Assembly (NCBI GenBank): GCA_913057785.1
Contig: CAJXPD010000050.1
Span: forward strand, 1 to 45,363
Direction: 5' to 3'
DNA: 45,363 bases
Origin: an uncultured Lewinella sp.
GTDB taxonomy: Bacteria; Bacteroidota; Bacteroidia; Chitinophagales; Saprospiraceae
The notes beneath the pieces are model-generated. The model ran no database searches. It had not been told where the DNA came from and worked only from the letters and a program-made list of their open reading frames with translations. Position numbers and translations under genes: made by a program. Below are positions 1 to 7,565 of the stretch, piece after piece (position 1 is the stretch's first letter; each line of letters begins with the position of its first letter).

Positions 1-1958
1 GGTGCCTCTCCAATACGTTCGATGGCGGAGTGCAATTGCTGCCACTCGTAATCCTCTAATTGGCCATTCCGCATCTTCATACCGGAAATCTCGGCCTCCA
101 TAGATATGATACGTTGGGCCAACTGCAAACTTGACATCTCCAGAGAGAAAAATGCGATGGGTTTATTGAAGTCAACGGCCGCATTTTTGGCCAAGGAAAG
201 CGTGAAAGCGGTATTATGAGTAACAGTCATGTCCTCCAATAGAAATAGGCGATCACCATCAATTTCGAATCCATAGTAATCGTCCACCTTATCAAACTCC
301 ACTTGAATACCAGTTACCTGCCAATCTACAATACTCTTCCAGGATCGAGGCCGCTTTCGTTTGATTCTTACAGGTACCTTGTCTATATCGCCATAAATCC
401 GGCAACGATATACTGTTGTTTCAAAGCCAATCTCCTTAATTGAGGCACGCTTTGGCTTTAAGGTAGTTCTAAAACCAAGGGAATCACATAGGAACTTGAT
501 TTGTTTGGCAAGTGCCTCATCCTTTTGAGTGATTTCAAACCCATTGGATTGAACAAGATAATGGCCGTCACTATCAATTAGTCCAGCTAGGAGTTCTAAT
601 CGTTTGGCTTTGCTATTGAGCAAATAGGACTCCGGAATCGTCTTATTTTTTAGTATCCCAAGTTGATTCAACTCCCTTTGGATGGAGTAACCTCGATTAC
701 CCGTATATCCTCCAGAAATGCCATAAAGTTGACACTTACTAGGATCTTTCTCGTAAGTCTTAAGTGCTAGTCCAAGTTGGTCAGCATAATTACTCAAGTA
801 GCTAATCACTTCTTCATCCTGCGTGGCTATCTGAGATTTGCCTTTGATACCATCTCCTAACCATAAACCAACGAAATAAGGCGGAAGAGGAACAGTCTGC
901 TCCGCTAATTCAATAGCCACCTTATAACCTTTATAGTTGGTTCGGAACTTAGGAGACTTATTGAGCCAGTCCTTCACTGTAATGTTCAAAATAGAACCTC
1001 TCTCACCGGCACCCTCTTGTCGGCTCTTCTTCAGCGACAGGATATGGCTTTCATTGACTCTATAATCAATTCCCTTATTCTGCCGGACCCAATACATGTT
1101 TTCACGGCCTCTGGCAATGGACAGCACCTTTCTCGGTTTGGAATCAGGTCCCATCAGCAGCTCCCCAGTTCTCACATCTTCTACCGCTTTCAACTTACCA
1201 TCAAACATCAACACCTTCGTGCCTTTGCCAAGGCATTTTCCCATACCGGGCCTCGCCGCCAAAATGATCAAATCCGAAGACTGAAATCCGGAGGTCAAGC
1301 GGTCCAATTCAGTGAAACCAGTGGGAACTCCCGTAAGTCCACCTTCTTGATTTTTCAACTCCTCCAGCTGCTTCAACATCTTGCCAGATAAGGAACTCAT
1401 GGATTCGTATCCCCGGCTCATATTCTGCTGCGCGATGGAGAACAATCCTTGTTCAGCATCGTCCAGTAGTTGAAAGACATCGGTAGTGTCTTCGAAGGCA
1501 TCTTTAATCACCTTGGTAGAAACGGTGATCAATTCCCGTTGGATATATTTCTGCGAAATGATCCGCGCGTGATATTCGATGTTAGCAGCAGAGGCTACTT
1601 TGTTCGTTAGTTCTACAATGTAGGCCGGTCCGCCAGCAGCTTCGAGATCTCCCCCTTTTCGCAGTTCCTCCGTGACCGTGAGCAGGTCGATAGGTTGCGA
1701 TTTTTCAAAGAGTCGGAGCATAGCCTTGTAGATCGACTTATGTGCATCTAAATAAAAGCTATCTGATCGGAGAATATCTAGAACAACGGGTAAGGCTTCT
1801 TTATCCAGCATGATGGCTCCCAAAACTGCCTCTTCCAGCGGAAGGGCTTGTGGCTGCACTTTTCCAAAAACATAATTAGAAAGGTCCCCACCTCTTTGGT
1901 AGGACTTTCCGGGTCTCATGTTTTTGTCTGTTTTGGCAGGTTTTTGTGGTTCAGCCAT
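1..1958 (-). CDS. dnaB: Replicative DNA helicase DnaB, interrupted by an intein (3' end outside window)
   Basis: DnaB is the hexameric ring helicase that unwinds DNA at the replication fork. The frame is open from an ATG at 1958-1956 to the window edge: 652 codons, of which 341 are intein, leaving 311 host residues. The N-terminal host part (241 residues) includes ALPLEEAVLGAIMLDKEA, typical of the DnaB N domain, then ILAARPGMGK, the Walker A loop of the RecA-like domain. The intein sits directly after this Lys. Host coding resumes with TAFTLSLAKNAA, which supplies the Walker A Thr, then FFSLEMSSLQLAQR and the helix up to ERIGEA. About 200 C-terminal residues should lie to the left. A second in-frame ATG lies 13 codons downstream and could be the start. 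Splicing is required for a working ATPase site, so the gene is presumably functional only through protein splicing. Confidence 0.95.
   Translation of the reverse strand, partial: MAEPQKPAKTDKNMRPGKSYQRGGDLSNYVFGKVQPQALPLEEAVLGAIMLDKEALPVVLDILRSDSFYLDAHKSIYKAMLRLFEKSQPIDLLTVTEELRKGGDLEAAGGPAYIVELTNKVASAANIEYHARIISQKYIQRELITVSTKVIKDAFEDTTDVFQLLDDAEQGLFSIAQQNMSRGYESMSSLSGKMLKQLEELKNQEGGLTGVPTGFTELDRLTSGFQSSDLIILAARPGMGKCLGKGTKVLMFDGKLKAVEDVRTGELLMGPDSKPRKVLSIARGRENMYWVRQNKGIDYRVNESHILSLKKSRQEGAGERGSILNITVKDWLNKSPKFRTNYKGYKVAIELAEQTVPLPPYFVGLWLGDGIKGKSQIATQDEEVISYLSNYADQLGLALKTYEKDPSKCQLYGISGGYTGNRGYSIQRELNQLGILKNKTIPESYLLNSKAKRLELLAGLIDSDGHYLVQSNGFEITQKDEALAKQIKFLCDSLGFRTTLKPKRASIKEIGFETTVYRCRIYGDIDKVPVRIKRKRPRSWKSIVDWQVTGIQVEFDKVDDYYGFEIDGDRLFLLEDMTVTHNTAFTLSLAKNAAVDFNKPIAFFSLEMSSLQLAQRIISMEAEISGMKMRNGQLEDYEWQQLHSAIERIGEA
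213..1235 (-). other. Intein with LAGLIDADG homing endonuclease inside DnaB
   Basis: This in-frame 341-residue insertion starts with Cys1 (block A, CLGKGTKVLMFDG) and ends with DMTVTHN before the +1 Thr of DnaB, as in class 1 inteins. Block B reads NESH at about residues 61-64, where TxxH is usual; the His is kept. Two dodecapeptide (DOD) endonuclease motifs are present: FVGLWLGDG at about 121-129 and LAGLIDSDG at about 216-224. Both acidic residues (Asp128 and Asp223) are intact. Block F reads YYGFEIDGDRLFLLED. From family knowledge, Cys1, the block B His, the terminal His-Asn and the +1 Thr carry out splicing, and the DOD motifs form a homing endonuclease. Activity of both parts is inferred from intact residues. 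Confidence 0.95.
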
Positions 1959-1991
1959 GCTGTAGCATCCAGATTGTTAGGAAAAAGCAAA

Positions 1992-1999
1992 CAAATTTA
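1992..1999 (-). promoter_or_regulatory. Possible -7 element of the dnaB promoter
   Basis: On the minus strand this reads TAAATTTG, matching TAnnTTTG of the Bacteroidota housekeeping sigma factor. It lies 33 bp upstream of the dnaB ATG, which would give a leader of about 25-30 nt. No TTTG is found 19 nt further upstream, so support is partial. Confidence 0.35.
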
Positions 2000-2053
2000 A
2001 TGCTTAGTGCTGGTAATATCTAGTAACATTGCGTTAACATCACGCTTCCATAC

Positions 2054-2215
2054 TGTGGATAACCCCTTTAAAAATGTTGAAAACTCATCCTTTGCCAACA
2101 CTTTCCACATCGTTATGGAGAACTTAAAGAAGTAAGCTTGTGGGTTTTATCCAAGATATGCATTTTTTTAAAGCCGGTCCAGTTTGCTTCTGGACTTGGC
2201 TGGCAGTGTGGAAAA
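2054..2215. promoter_or_regulatory. DnaA-box-like cluster upstream of dnaB (possible origin or DnaA operator)
   Basis: TGTGGATAA at 2054-2062 is the exact reverse complement of the bacterial DnaA box TTATCCACA. TGTGGAAAA at 2207-2215 reads TTTTCCACA on the minus strand (one mismatch). CTTTCCACA at 2101-2109 has two mismatches, and TTATCCAAG at 2147-2155 has two at its 3' end. Four related 9-mers in about 160 noncoding bp, next to the helicase-loader substrate gene dnaB, could be an origin of replication or a DnaA-controlled promoter. The exact box is clear; the function is inference. Confidence 0.4.
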
Positions 2216-2222
2216 ATTCCTT

Positions 2223-2810
2223 CTATTTTTTTGTTTCAGCTGTTATCTTGGGAACTACCCTTGCATAAAGGTCAATCAATTGCTTTGAAATATCATTCGT
2301 TACTTGGTGTACCTGTAATCCTGCTTGTAATCTTTCTCTTTCTTGATCCGGTTTGTAGAATTGGACTGAGCTTAATTCCTTAAAGTAATTGACGGATACC
2401 TCATCATATAGTTCTTGCAACCCATAGATTTCAGCTAATTCGGTCAACAAGCTCGTATCAAATTGTCGAGTTGACCCACTCAAGATCGCCAGATCCCAAG
2501 CCGATCTTTGCAGAATCGTCTGGCTGATCCCCACCCTCACCGTACTCATATTTTCTAGACCAACCGTCCTTAGGGAGTCTAAATCTGCGCGCATTTCCTC
2601 CGCCTCTAAATGGTTGGCAGTCATATTCTGCTCCAAGGACTCTTGGTTTTGCTTTAGCTCCACTTCCAAGGCCCGAAGGCTGCTTAGAGCTAATTGACTC
2701 TCCTTGCGATTTTCATTGCAGTCATTGACCACCAAAGCCAAGAATACAGCCACTACGATGGCAGGAACTTCTTCCACAATTTTGAGCAAGATTCGACCAA
2801 TTTTCTTCAT
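2223..2810 (-). CDS. Small single-pass membrane protein, DUF6090-like
   Basis: The product has 195 residues. Residues 1-12 are basic and amphipathic, and about 13-29 (VEEVPAIVVAVFLALVV) form one transmembrane segment. This is followed by NDCNENRKESQLAL and a helical, charged segment likely to be coiled coil (about 35-75), then a mixed C-terminal domain. The arrangement of one N-terminal helix, an Asn-rich N/W-N-E motif and a coiled coil resembles the DUF6090 family common in Bacteroidota, whose function is unknown. The start is an ATG 17 bp from a TATCTTTG -7 element and just past a terminator of the upstream gene, so it is probably monocistronic. I do not recognise a function. Confidence 0.75.
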   Translation of the reverse strand: MKKIGRILLKIVEEVPAIVVAVFLALVVNDCNENRKESQLALSSLRALEVELKQNQESLEQNMTANHLEAEEMRADLDSLRTVGLENMSTVRVGISQTILQRSAWDLAILSGSTRQFDTSLLTELAEIYGLQELYDEVSVNYFKELSSVQFYKPDQERERLQAGLQVHQVTNDISKQLIDLYARVVPKITAETKK

Positions 2811-2826
2811 TCGGGTGTACTTTCTT

Positions 2827-2834
2827 CAAAGATA
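2827..2834 (-). promoter_or_regulatory. Probable -7 element for the DUF6090-like gene
   Basis: The minus strand reads TATCTTTG, a full match to TAnnTTTG, 17 bp upstream of the ATG at 2810. It falls between the terminator hairpin of the upstream gene and this gene, the expected place for a new promoter. No clear TTTG -33 element is seen. Confidence 0.45.
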
Positions 2835-2846
2835 AGGTAAAACCCG

Positions 2847-2887
2847 AAAGTAAAAGGCCATCGATCAGCTCTTGCCGATCGATGGCC
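2847..2887 (-). terminator. Rho-independent terminator of the coiled-coil protein gene
   Basis: There are perfect 11-bp arms GGCCATCGATC (2856-2866) and GATCGATGGCC (2877-2887) with a 10-nt loop. On the minus strand the hairpin is followed by TTTTACTTT. It lies about 85 bp after the stop codon of the gene ending at 2973. Confidence 0.8.
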
Positions 2888-2972
2888 ACATCCTTATGGT
2901 AAACACTCAAAATTTGTTTTTGGGATTATAATTGTTTTTTTGGGGTGCCTCAAGGGCACATCATGTTTATGC

Positions 2973-3647
2973 TTAGAGATCCCGTAATTTCTTTTGGACC
3001 ATTTCAATCACTTCACGTTGTACTTCCATCTGCTTCATCATATCCTCTTGCTCTCCTTCATTCTTCAGGATGTTTTCCTCTGCTTTGCGAATGGCAGCCT
3101 GTGCTTTTTCAATGTCCTTGCGGTATCGATCTTGAGCATTCTTCAATTTTTTCATGCTGGTCCCCATATGGCTCAGCTTCTTCTCTTCCGACTTCAACTC
3201 AATCTTGATCGTTTCTCGAGCCACTTCTAGCCCAAAACGCATTAGCAATTTTTCAGCTTCTACACTTCGGTCAGGATGGCGATCAGAAGCTACATAGGTA
3301 TCTTCTTCTTGCAAGTGCACCCAAAGCGTCAATTCTACATTTTTACCTCTTTGCTCAATGGTAGTGAATAAATCTACATCATCTCCCTTCCCAAGAGATA
3401 CAATATCTGCCTCTTCGGCTACCCATTCGCCAGTTTTGCGATTGTGCTTTGACTTGGTATCATAGAAGCTCTTCATATATCCTTCCCAAACCTTGCTCAC
3501 CAGCTTCTGGTCATTTTCTGGCAATTCCAGAACGAGGGCATTGTGTGTTCCCAGGCTCATGCTTCTGGCTTGCTCTTCAATCTGTGTGTTTCCTAAAAAT
3601 GGTACAATAAGTAGGGCAAAAACGAGTGTAAGTAGTTTGAATTTCAT
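2973..3647 (-). CDS. Secreted protein with C-terminal coiled coil, unknown function
   Basis: The product has 224 residues. A signal peptide (MKFKLLTLVFALLIVPFLGNTQ) is visible with cleavage probably near residue 21, so the protein should be periplasmic or surface exposed. Residues 25-130 are predicted alpha/beta. From about 135 to the end the sequence is highly charged and heptad-like (MKKLKNAQDRYRKDIEKAQ and following), which suggests a long coiled coil. No enzyme motif is recognised. The gene lies downstream of the lipid kinase with a 77-bp gap and upstream of a clear terminator, so it may share the kinase transcript or have its own promoter. Confidence 0.75.
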   Translation of the reverse strand: MKFKLLTLVFALLIVPFLGNTQIEEQARSMSLGTHNALVLELPENDQKLVSKVWEGYMKSFYDTKSKHNRKTGEWVAEEADIVSLGKGDDVDLFTTIEQRGKNVELTLWVHLQEEDTYVASDRHPDRSVEAEKLLMRFGLEVARETIKIELKSEEKKLSHMGTSMKKLKNAQDRYRKDIEKAQAAIRKAEENILKNEGEQEDMMKQMEVQREVIEMVQKKLRDL

Positions 3648-3724
3648 GACTTCACAAGAATTAGTTTACTCTTAAGACGGGTCTTTCAATCTTGGGTCAC
3701 AATTAGGAGAAAGAATACAGATTC

Positions 3725-4672
3725 CTAGGGATTTGAGGTCACTGGACATACAAAACGCAGTGCTTTGCTGATAATACCGAATTGGGCCGGTGTCTGTCCC
3801 AAATACTCACCATCAACCTCTAAGAGCGTTCCAACCGTATCTACCGTCAAGGATTCCACTTGATGGGTATGAACTAAAGGATGTGCTCCGACACTTCCAT
3901 TATAGAATCGATAAGTATTCAGAATTACTTGCCACTTTTTCAGTTGGCCAGCATAAGTTAGCGCCAGTAGGCCGTCTGTTGGATCGGCATGGGGAACAAA
4001 TTGCATACCACCACCAGAATAGCGGCATATACCTATATTGATTGTGTAAAAGAAATCTTCGACCTTTTGATCATTGAATAAAATTCTAGCTTTCTGGAGT
4101 TGGTACCGCCATAGACATCGGAGCACCACCCAGAGATAGACTAGTTTATTGGCTAAGCGAGTTTTAACCGCCTCTACGTAATGAACCACAAAGGCATCGT
4201 AAGCCAGGCCAGCCACATTGGCAAAATAATGGCGCTGCTTTTCTCCCTCTTGCTCAAACTCCACCCATCCGATATCTTGTTGGGATTCACTACCAGCCAA
4301 AAACATCTCGAGCCAAGCCTTGCGAGACCTAGGAATACCGTGGGTCTTGATCCAATCATTGCCGGTACCGACGGGCAGCAAACAGTATAAGATTTCTACA
4401 GAAGGAACAGTAGTCTGTTGCAGTATGCCATTGATCACTTCATTGTTGGTTCCATCCCCTCCTACTGCCATTAGATGCCTGTATCCCTGTTCGATTGCTT
4501 TTCTTGCCAACTGGGTGGCCTCTCGACTCTGAGTAGTGAAAGCAGTTGTAAATTCTACTTTCGCAGCAGATAGTTCCTGCTCGATTGTTGGCCAGACCTT
4601 AGCCGCTTTTCCACCGGAGGCAGCAGGGTTTATTATGATATACCAATTAGCTGTAGTCCCTTTCATACCCAT
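3725..4672 (-). CDS. Diacylglycerol kinase family lipid kinase (YegS/DgkB type)
   Basis: This is a soluble lipid kinase with a DAGK_cat domain that would phosphorylate diacylglycerol, sphingosine or another lipid alcohol with ATP. Visible motifs are the N-terminal strand plus IIINPAASGG (residues 12-21) and the nucleotide-binding GGDGTNNEV at 71-79, followed by LPVGTGNDW, the conserved GTGND motif. The C-terminal LEVDGEYLGQTPAQF matches the end of the YegS fold (DGE). The 315-residue length is normal for the family. A TTG at 4675 is possible, but the ATG at 4672 (or 4666) is preferred. A TATATTTG element touches the start, so the mRNA may be almost leaderless. Substrate preference cannot be told from the sequence. 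Confidence 0.9.
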   Translation of the reverse strand: MGMKGTTANWYIIINPAASGGKAAKVWPTIEQELSAAKVEFTTAFTTQSREATQLARKAIEQGYRHLMAVGGDGTNNEVINGILQQTTVPSVEILYCLLPVGTGNDWIKTHGIPRSRKAWLEMFLAGSESQQDIGWVEFEQEGEKQRHYFANVAGLAYDAFVVHYVEAVKTRLANKLVYLWVVLRCLWRYQLQKARILFNDQKVEDFFYTINIGICRYSGGGMQFVPHADPTDGLLALTYAGQLKKWQVILNTYRFYNGSVGAHPLVHTHQVESLTVDTVGTLLEVDGEYLGQTPAQFGIISKALRFVCPVTSNP

Positions 4673-4680
4673 CAAATATA
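4673..4680 (-). promoter_or_regulatory. -7-like element abutting the lipid kinase start
   Basis: The minus strand reads TATATTTG immediately before ATG 4672, a full match to TAnnTTTG. If used, transcription would begin at or inside the first codons and imply a leaderless mRNA or the ATG at 4666. No TTTG is found 19 nt upstream, so chance is possible in this AT-rich stretch. Confidence 0.3.
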
Positions 4681-4776
4681 GCCATACTCAATAAGAGTTT
4701 TATTGCAGGCGGCTTAATTATCTATTTCAAACACTATCTCCTATTTTAGCCTTTGAAAAATCAACTTATACAAAAC

Positions 4777-5901
4777 ATGTTAAAATTCTGGAGACTTTTA
4801 CTGATCCTTCTCCTTTGCGGTTGTCAAAGCACCAAAGACATCACCGCCACCAAAATTCCGGTATTTGCCTGGACAGGTGGACCAGGAGACGCTACCGATG
4901 AAACCATACTCACCGAATTCACAAGCTGGAAAGCACGAGGCATTGATGGCTTGCTCTATAATGGAGGGCATGATCCTGCTACTTACGCTAGAGTAGGAAA
5001 AATTGCTAAGCAGGCTGGATTAGAATTCCATACCTGGATTCCCACAATGGTTCAAGCAAAAACGGATGACATCAAAGAAGAGTGGTATGGCATCAATGGG
5101 AAAGGGGAGCGAGCGCTGGAACAACCGGCCTATGTGGACTACTACAAATTCCTTTGTCCAAAACATGAAGGGGTGTATGAATTCCTATCCAAGCTGTACA
5201 CTAGCATAGCAGCAGTTCCAGAGGTCGATGGAATACATCTAGATTATATCCGCTTTCCGGATGTAATATTAGCTAGAGGACTTTGGGACAAGTATGGCTT
5301 AGTAATGGATAAGGAATATCCGGCTTATGACTATTGCTACGGGAAACAATGTACTGATGGCTTTAAAGACAAAACGGGAATCGATATTCTGGCAGAGGAA
5401 GATCCCAGTCAAGTACAAGAATGGAAGCAATATCGCTACGATCTCATCACCACTTTGGTAAATCGTCTCGTTGAGGATGTACATGCGGAAGGCAAAAAAA
5501 TCCATGCTGCTGTATTCCCCGGTCCCAATTCTGTAGCTAAGCAAATCGTACGGCAAGAATGGGACAAATGGAATCTAGATGCCTTCTACCCTATGCACTA
5601 CAATGATTTCTATCTAGAAAAACCACAATGGGTGGGAGATGTCACCAAAGAAGGTGTCACAGCCTTGGCCGGCAAAGCGCCCTTATACAGTGGGCTCTTT
5701 ATCTGCCCCAATCCGGAGAACAAGACCGAGGAAAATGATCCGGAGAACCATGGTCTTCTTCCCTCTGAAATCGGTACTGCCATTAAAGCATCAATGGAGA
5801 ATGGGGCTAAAGGAATCTGTTTATTCACCCCCAAACGGATGACCGACAATCACTGGGATGCCTTCGAAAAGGCTATTTATCAAACCTACACTCCACAATA
5901 G
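4777..5901 (+). CDS. Lipoprotein glycosyl hydrolase-like protein, GHL10 family
   Basis: This is a predicted lipoprotein glycoside hydrolase with a (beta/alpha)8 barrel. A lipobox LCGC puts the lipidated Cys at residue 16. The barrel shows IDGLLYNGGHDP near 56-67, the hallmark VDGIHLDYIRFPD at 150-162 and the later strand LDAFYPMHYNDF, as expected for the GHL10 (former DUF187) family. The Asp of HLDYIR is the likely catalytic or substrate-binding acid by analogy. The ATG at 4777 is preferred over the TTG at 4753, because it starts just before the signal-peptide helix. It lies 32 bp from a downstream sulfatase on the same strand, so the two probably act together on a sulfated glycan. The substrate is unknown. 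Confidence 0.85.
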   Translation: MLKFWRLLLILLLCGCQSTKDITATKIPVFAWTGGPGDATDETILTEFTSWKARGIDGLLYNGGHDPATYARVGKIAKQAGLEFHTWIPTMVQAKTDDIKEEWYGINGKGERALEQPAYVDYYKFLCPKHEGVYEFLSKLYTSIAAVPEVDGIHLDYIRFPDVILARGLWDKYGLVMDKEYPAYDYCYGKQCTDGFKDKTGIDILAEEDPSQVQEWKQYRYDLITTLVNRLVEDVHAEGKKIHAAVFPGPNSVAKQIVRQEWDKWNLDAFYPMHYNDFYLEKPQWVGDVTKEGVTALAGKAPLYSGLFICPNPENKTEENDPENHGLLPSEIGTAIKASMENGAKGICLFTPKRMTDNHWDAFEKAIYQTYTPQ

Positions 5902-5933
5902 AGCAGCCTCATCATAGGCTAAAGCAAAACATC

Positions 5934-7511
5934 ATGAAAATCCTTCCACTTATCCCCCTTTCTCTTGTCTTTATGATCAGCTGCAGTGCTCCTGAAGAAG
6001 AAGAGAATCCTCAACCTAATATTATCTACGTCCTGGCTGATGACCTGGGTTATGGCGATCTTTCCTGCTACAATGAGCAAGGTGAAATTCCGACGCCCTA
6101 CCTAGATCAACTCACGCAAAATGGGGTACGCTTTACCGATGCACATAGTTCTTCGGCAGTTTGCACCCCCACGCGCTATAGCACACTAACCGGCAGGTAT
6201 AACTGGCGGACCCGCTTGAAATCGGGCGTTTTAACGGGAAAATCCAAGGCCCTAATCCCCAACGATAGAACTACCGTAGCCTCTTTATTAAAGCAGCATG
6301 GCTACCGCACTGGCTTTGTTGGCAAATGGCATCTGGGATGGGACTGGGGATTGACCACAGATACGCTCGGCGGAACCGGTTGGCAAGCCGTGGACTTTGA
6401 CAATATGGATTTCAGCAAACCCATTAAGAATAACCCCAATGATCTGGGTTTTGATTATGCTTATGGACACTCTGGCTCCTTAGATATGGCTCCCTACGTG
6501 TACGTGGAGAATGGTAAGGTGACAGCCATCCCTGATACCGTTACAGTGGATACCGGGAAGTATACTTGGTGGCGAAAAGGGCCTACTGCTCCAGATTTTG
6601 TGCATGAACAGGTTACACCTCACTTTTTTGAAAAAGCTATTGAATTCATTGAAAATGAGAAAGATTCTTCCTTTTTCCTATATCTAGCACTCCCCTCCCC
6701 ACACACTCCAATTTTGCCTACGGAGGAGTGGTTGGGTAAAAGTGAGCTGAATCCCTATGCAGATTTCGTCATGATGATTGATGATTACATGGGTAAACTC
6801 AAAGCAACACTGGTGGAGCAAGGAATTGACCAGAATACCATCATTGTCTTTACCAGTGACAATGGCTGTTCTCCACAAGCTGATTTTGAGATCTTAGGGG
6901 AAAAGGGACATGATCCAAGCTACGTCTTCCGCGGGCATAAGGCTGATATATACGAAGGTGGCCATCGGGTTCCCTACATCGTGCATTGGCCCGCTCAGAT
7001 CAAGGGAAACCGTACTAGTGATCAATTCGTCTGTAGTACGGATCTCATGGCTACCTGTGCTGCCATTGTCGGGGCTTCCTTACAGGATAATGAAGGAGAG
7101 GACAGCTATAGCTTTCTACCCATCCTACAAGGAACAGATGGACAGACGGAGCGGGAAGATATCATACATCATTCCATCAATGGTTCCTTTGCTATTCGAA
7201 AAGGTGACTACAAATTAATCATGAGCGCTGGCTCTGCAGGATGGAGCTATCCGACGCCGAAGCAGGTGCAAGCTCAAGACAGCCTACCACCAATCCAATT
7301 GTATAACCTCCAAGATGATCCGGCTGAAACCCAAAACCTGCAAGCTACCGAATCTGCACAGGTGGAAGCACTGAAAGCCCTTTTGAGCTCCTACATCACG
7401 CAAGGTCGTAGCACTCCAGGCACCCCACAGAAGAATGATCCGATTGATGGAGAGTGGAAGCAAATTGGCTTTGTCGAGCAGTCTATTGTTGGTGAACAAC
7501 ACCAACAATAG
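5934..7511 (+). CDS. Lipoprotein sulfatase (formylglycine-dependent, S1 type)
   Basis: This alkaline-phosphatase-fold sulfatase hydrolyses sulfate esters, probably on an extracellular polysaccharide. The lipobox MISC gives lipidated Cys17. IIYVLADDLGYGD (30-42) supplies metal-binding Asp residues. VCTPTRYSTLTGRYNW carries the C-x-P-x-R signature (Cys77, Arg81) that is oxidised to formylglycine. GKWHLGW and FTSDNGC are the other conserved blocks. The 525-residue length is typical. The maturation enzyme is not in the window. It is the second gene of a pair with the GHL10 hydrolase, and its 3' end is inside a strong hairpin. Its exact substrate cannot be read from the sequence. Confidence 0.93.
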   Translation: MKILPLIPLSLVFMISCSAPEEEENPQPNIIYVLADDLGYGDLSCYNEQGEIPTPYLDQLTQNGVRFTDAHSSSAVCTPTRYSTLTGRYNWRTRLKSGVLTGKSKALIPNDRTTVASLLKQHGYRTGFVGKWHLGWDWGLTTDTLGGTGWQAVDFDNMDFSKPIKNNPNDLGFDYAYGHSGSLDMAPYVYVENGKVTAIPDTVTVDTGKYTWWRKGPTAPDFVHEQVTPHFFEKAIEFIENEKDSSFFLYLALPSPHTPILPTEEWLGKSELNPYADFVMMIDDYMGKLKATLVEQGIDQNTIIVFTSDNGCSPQADFEILGEKGHDPSYVFRGHKADIYEGGHRVPYIVHWPAQIKGNRTSDQFVCSTDLMATCAAIVGASLQDNEGEDSYSFLPILQGTDGQTEREDIIHHSINGSFAIRKGDYKLIMSAGSAGWSYPTPKQVQAQDSLPPIQLYNLQDDPAETQNLQATESAQVEALKALLSSYITQGRSTPGTPQKNDPIDGEWKQIGFVEQSIVGEQHQQ

Positions 7512-7516
7512 ACTGC
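7478..7516 (+). terminator. First of two tandem terminator hairpins, overlapping the sulfatase stop codon
   Basis: Perfect 16-bp arms at 7478-7493 and 7501-7516 enclose a 7-nt loop GAACAAC. The sulfatase TAG at 7509-7511 lies inside the right arm. No long U tract follows, so termination may depend on the second hairpin, or the structure may protect the mRNA 3' end. Confidence 0.65.
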
Positions 7517-7518
7517 CA

Positions 7519-7558
7519 TTGGTGCTGTTGTTAGTCTGGAGATTAACAACAGCACCAA
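7519..7558. terminator. Second tandem hairpin between convergent genes
   Basis: Perfect 15-bp arms at 7519-7533 and 7544-7558 enclose a 10-nt loop. It sits between the stop codons of the plus-strand sulfatase (7511) and the minus-strand response regulator (7566) and could serve both. U tracts are poor on both strands. Confidence 0.6.
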
Positions 7559-7565
7559 CGACAGG

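Noticed and set aside
1017..1391. Plus-strand open frame of 124 codons
   Set aside because: Antisense to the dnaB/intein frame, which has clear motifs; no homology-like pattern.
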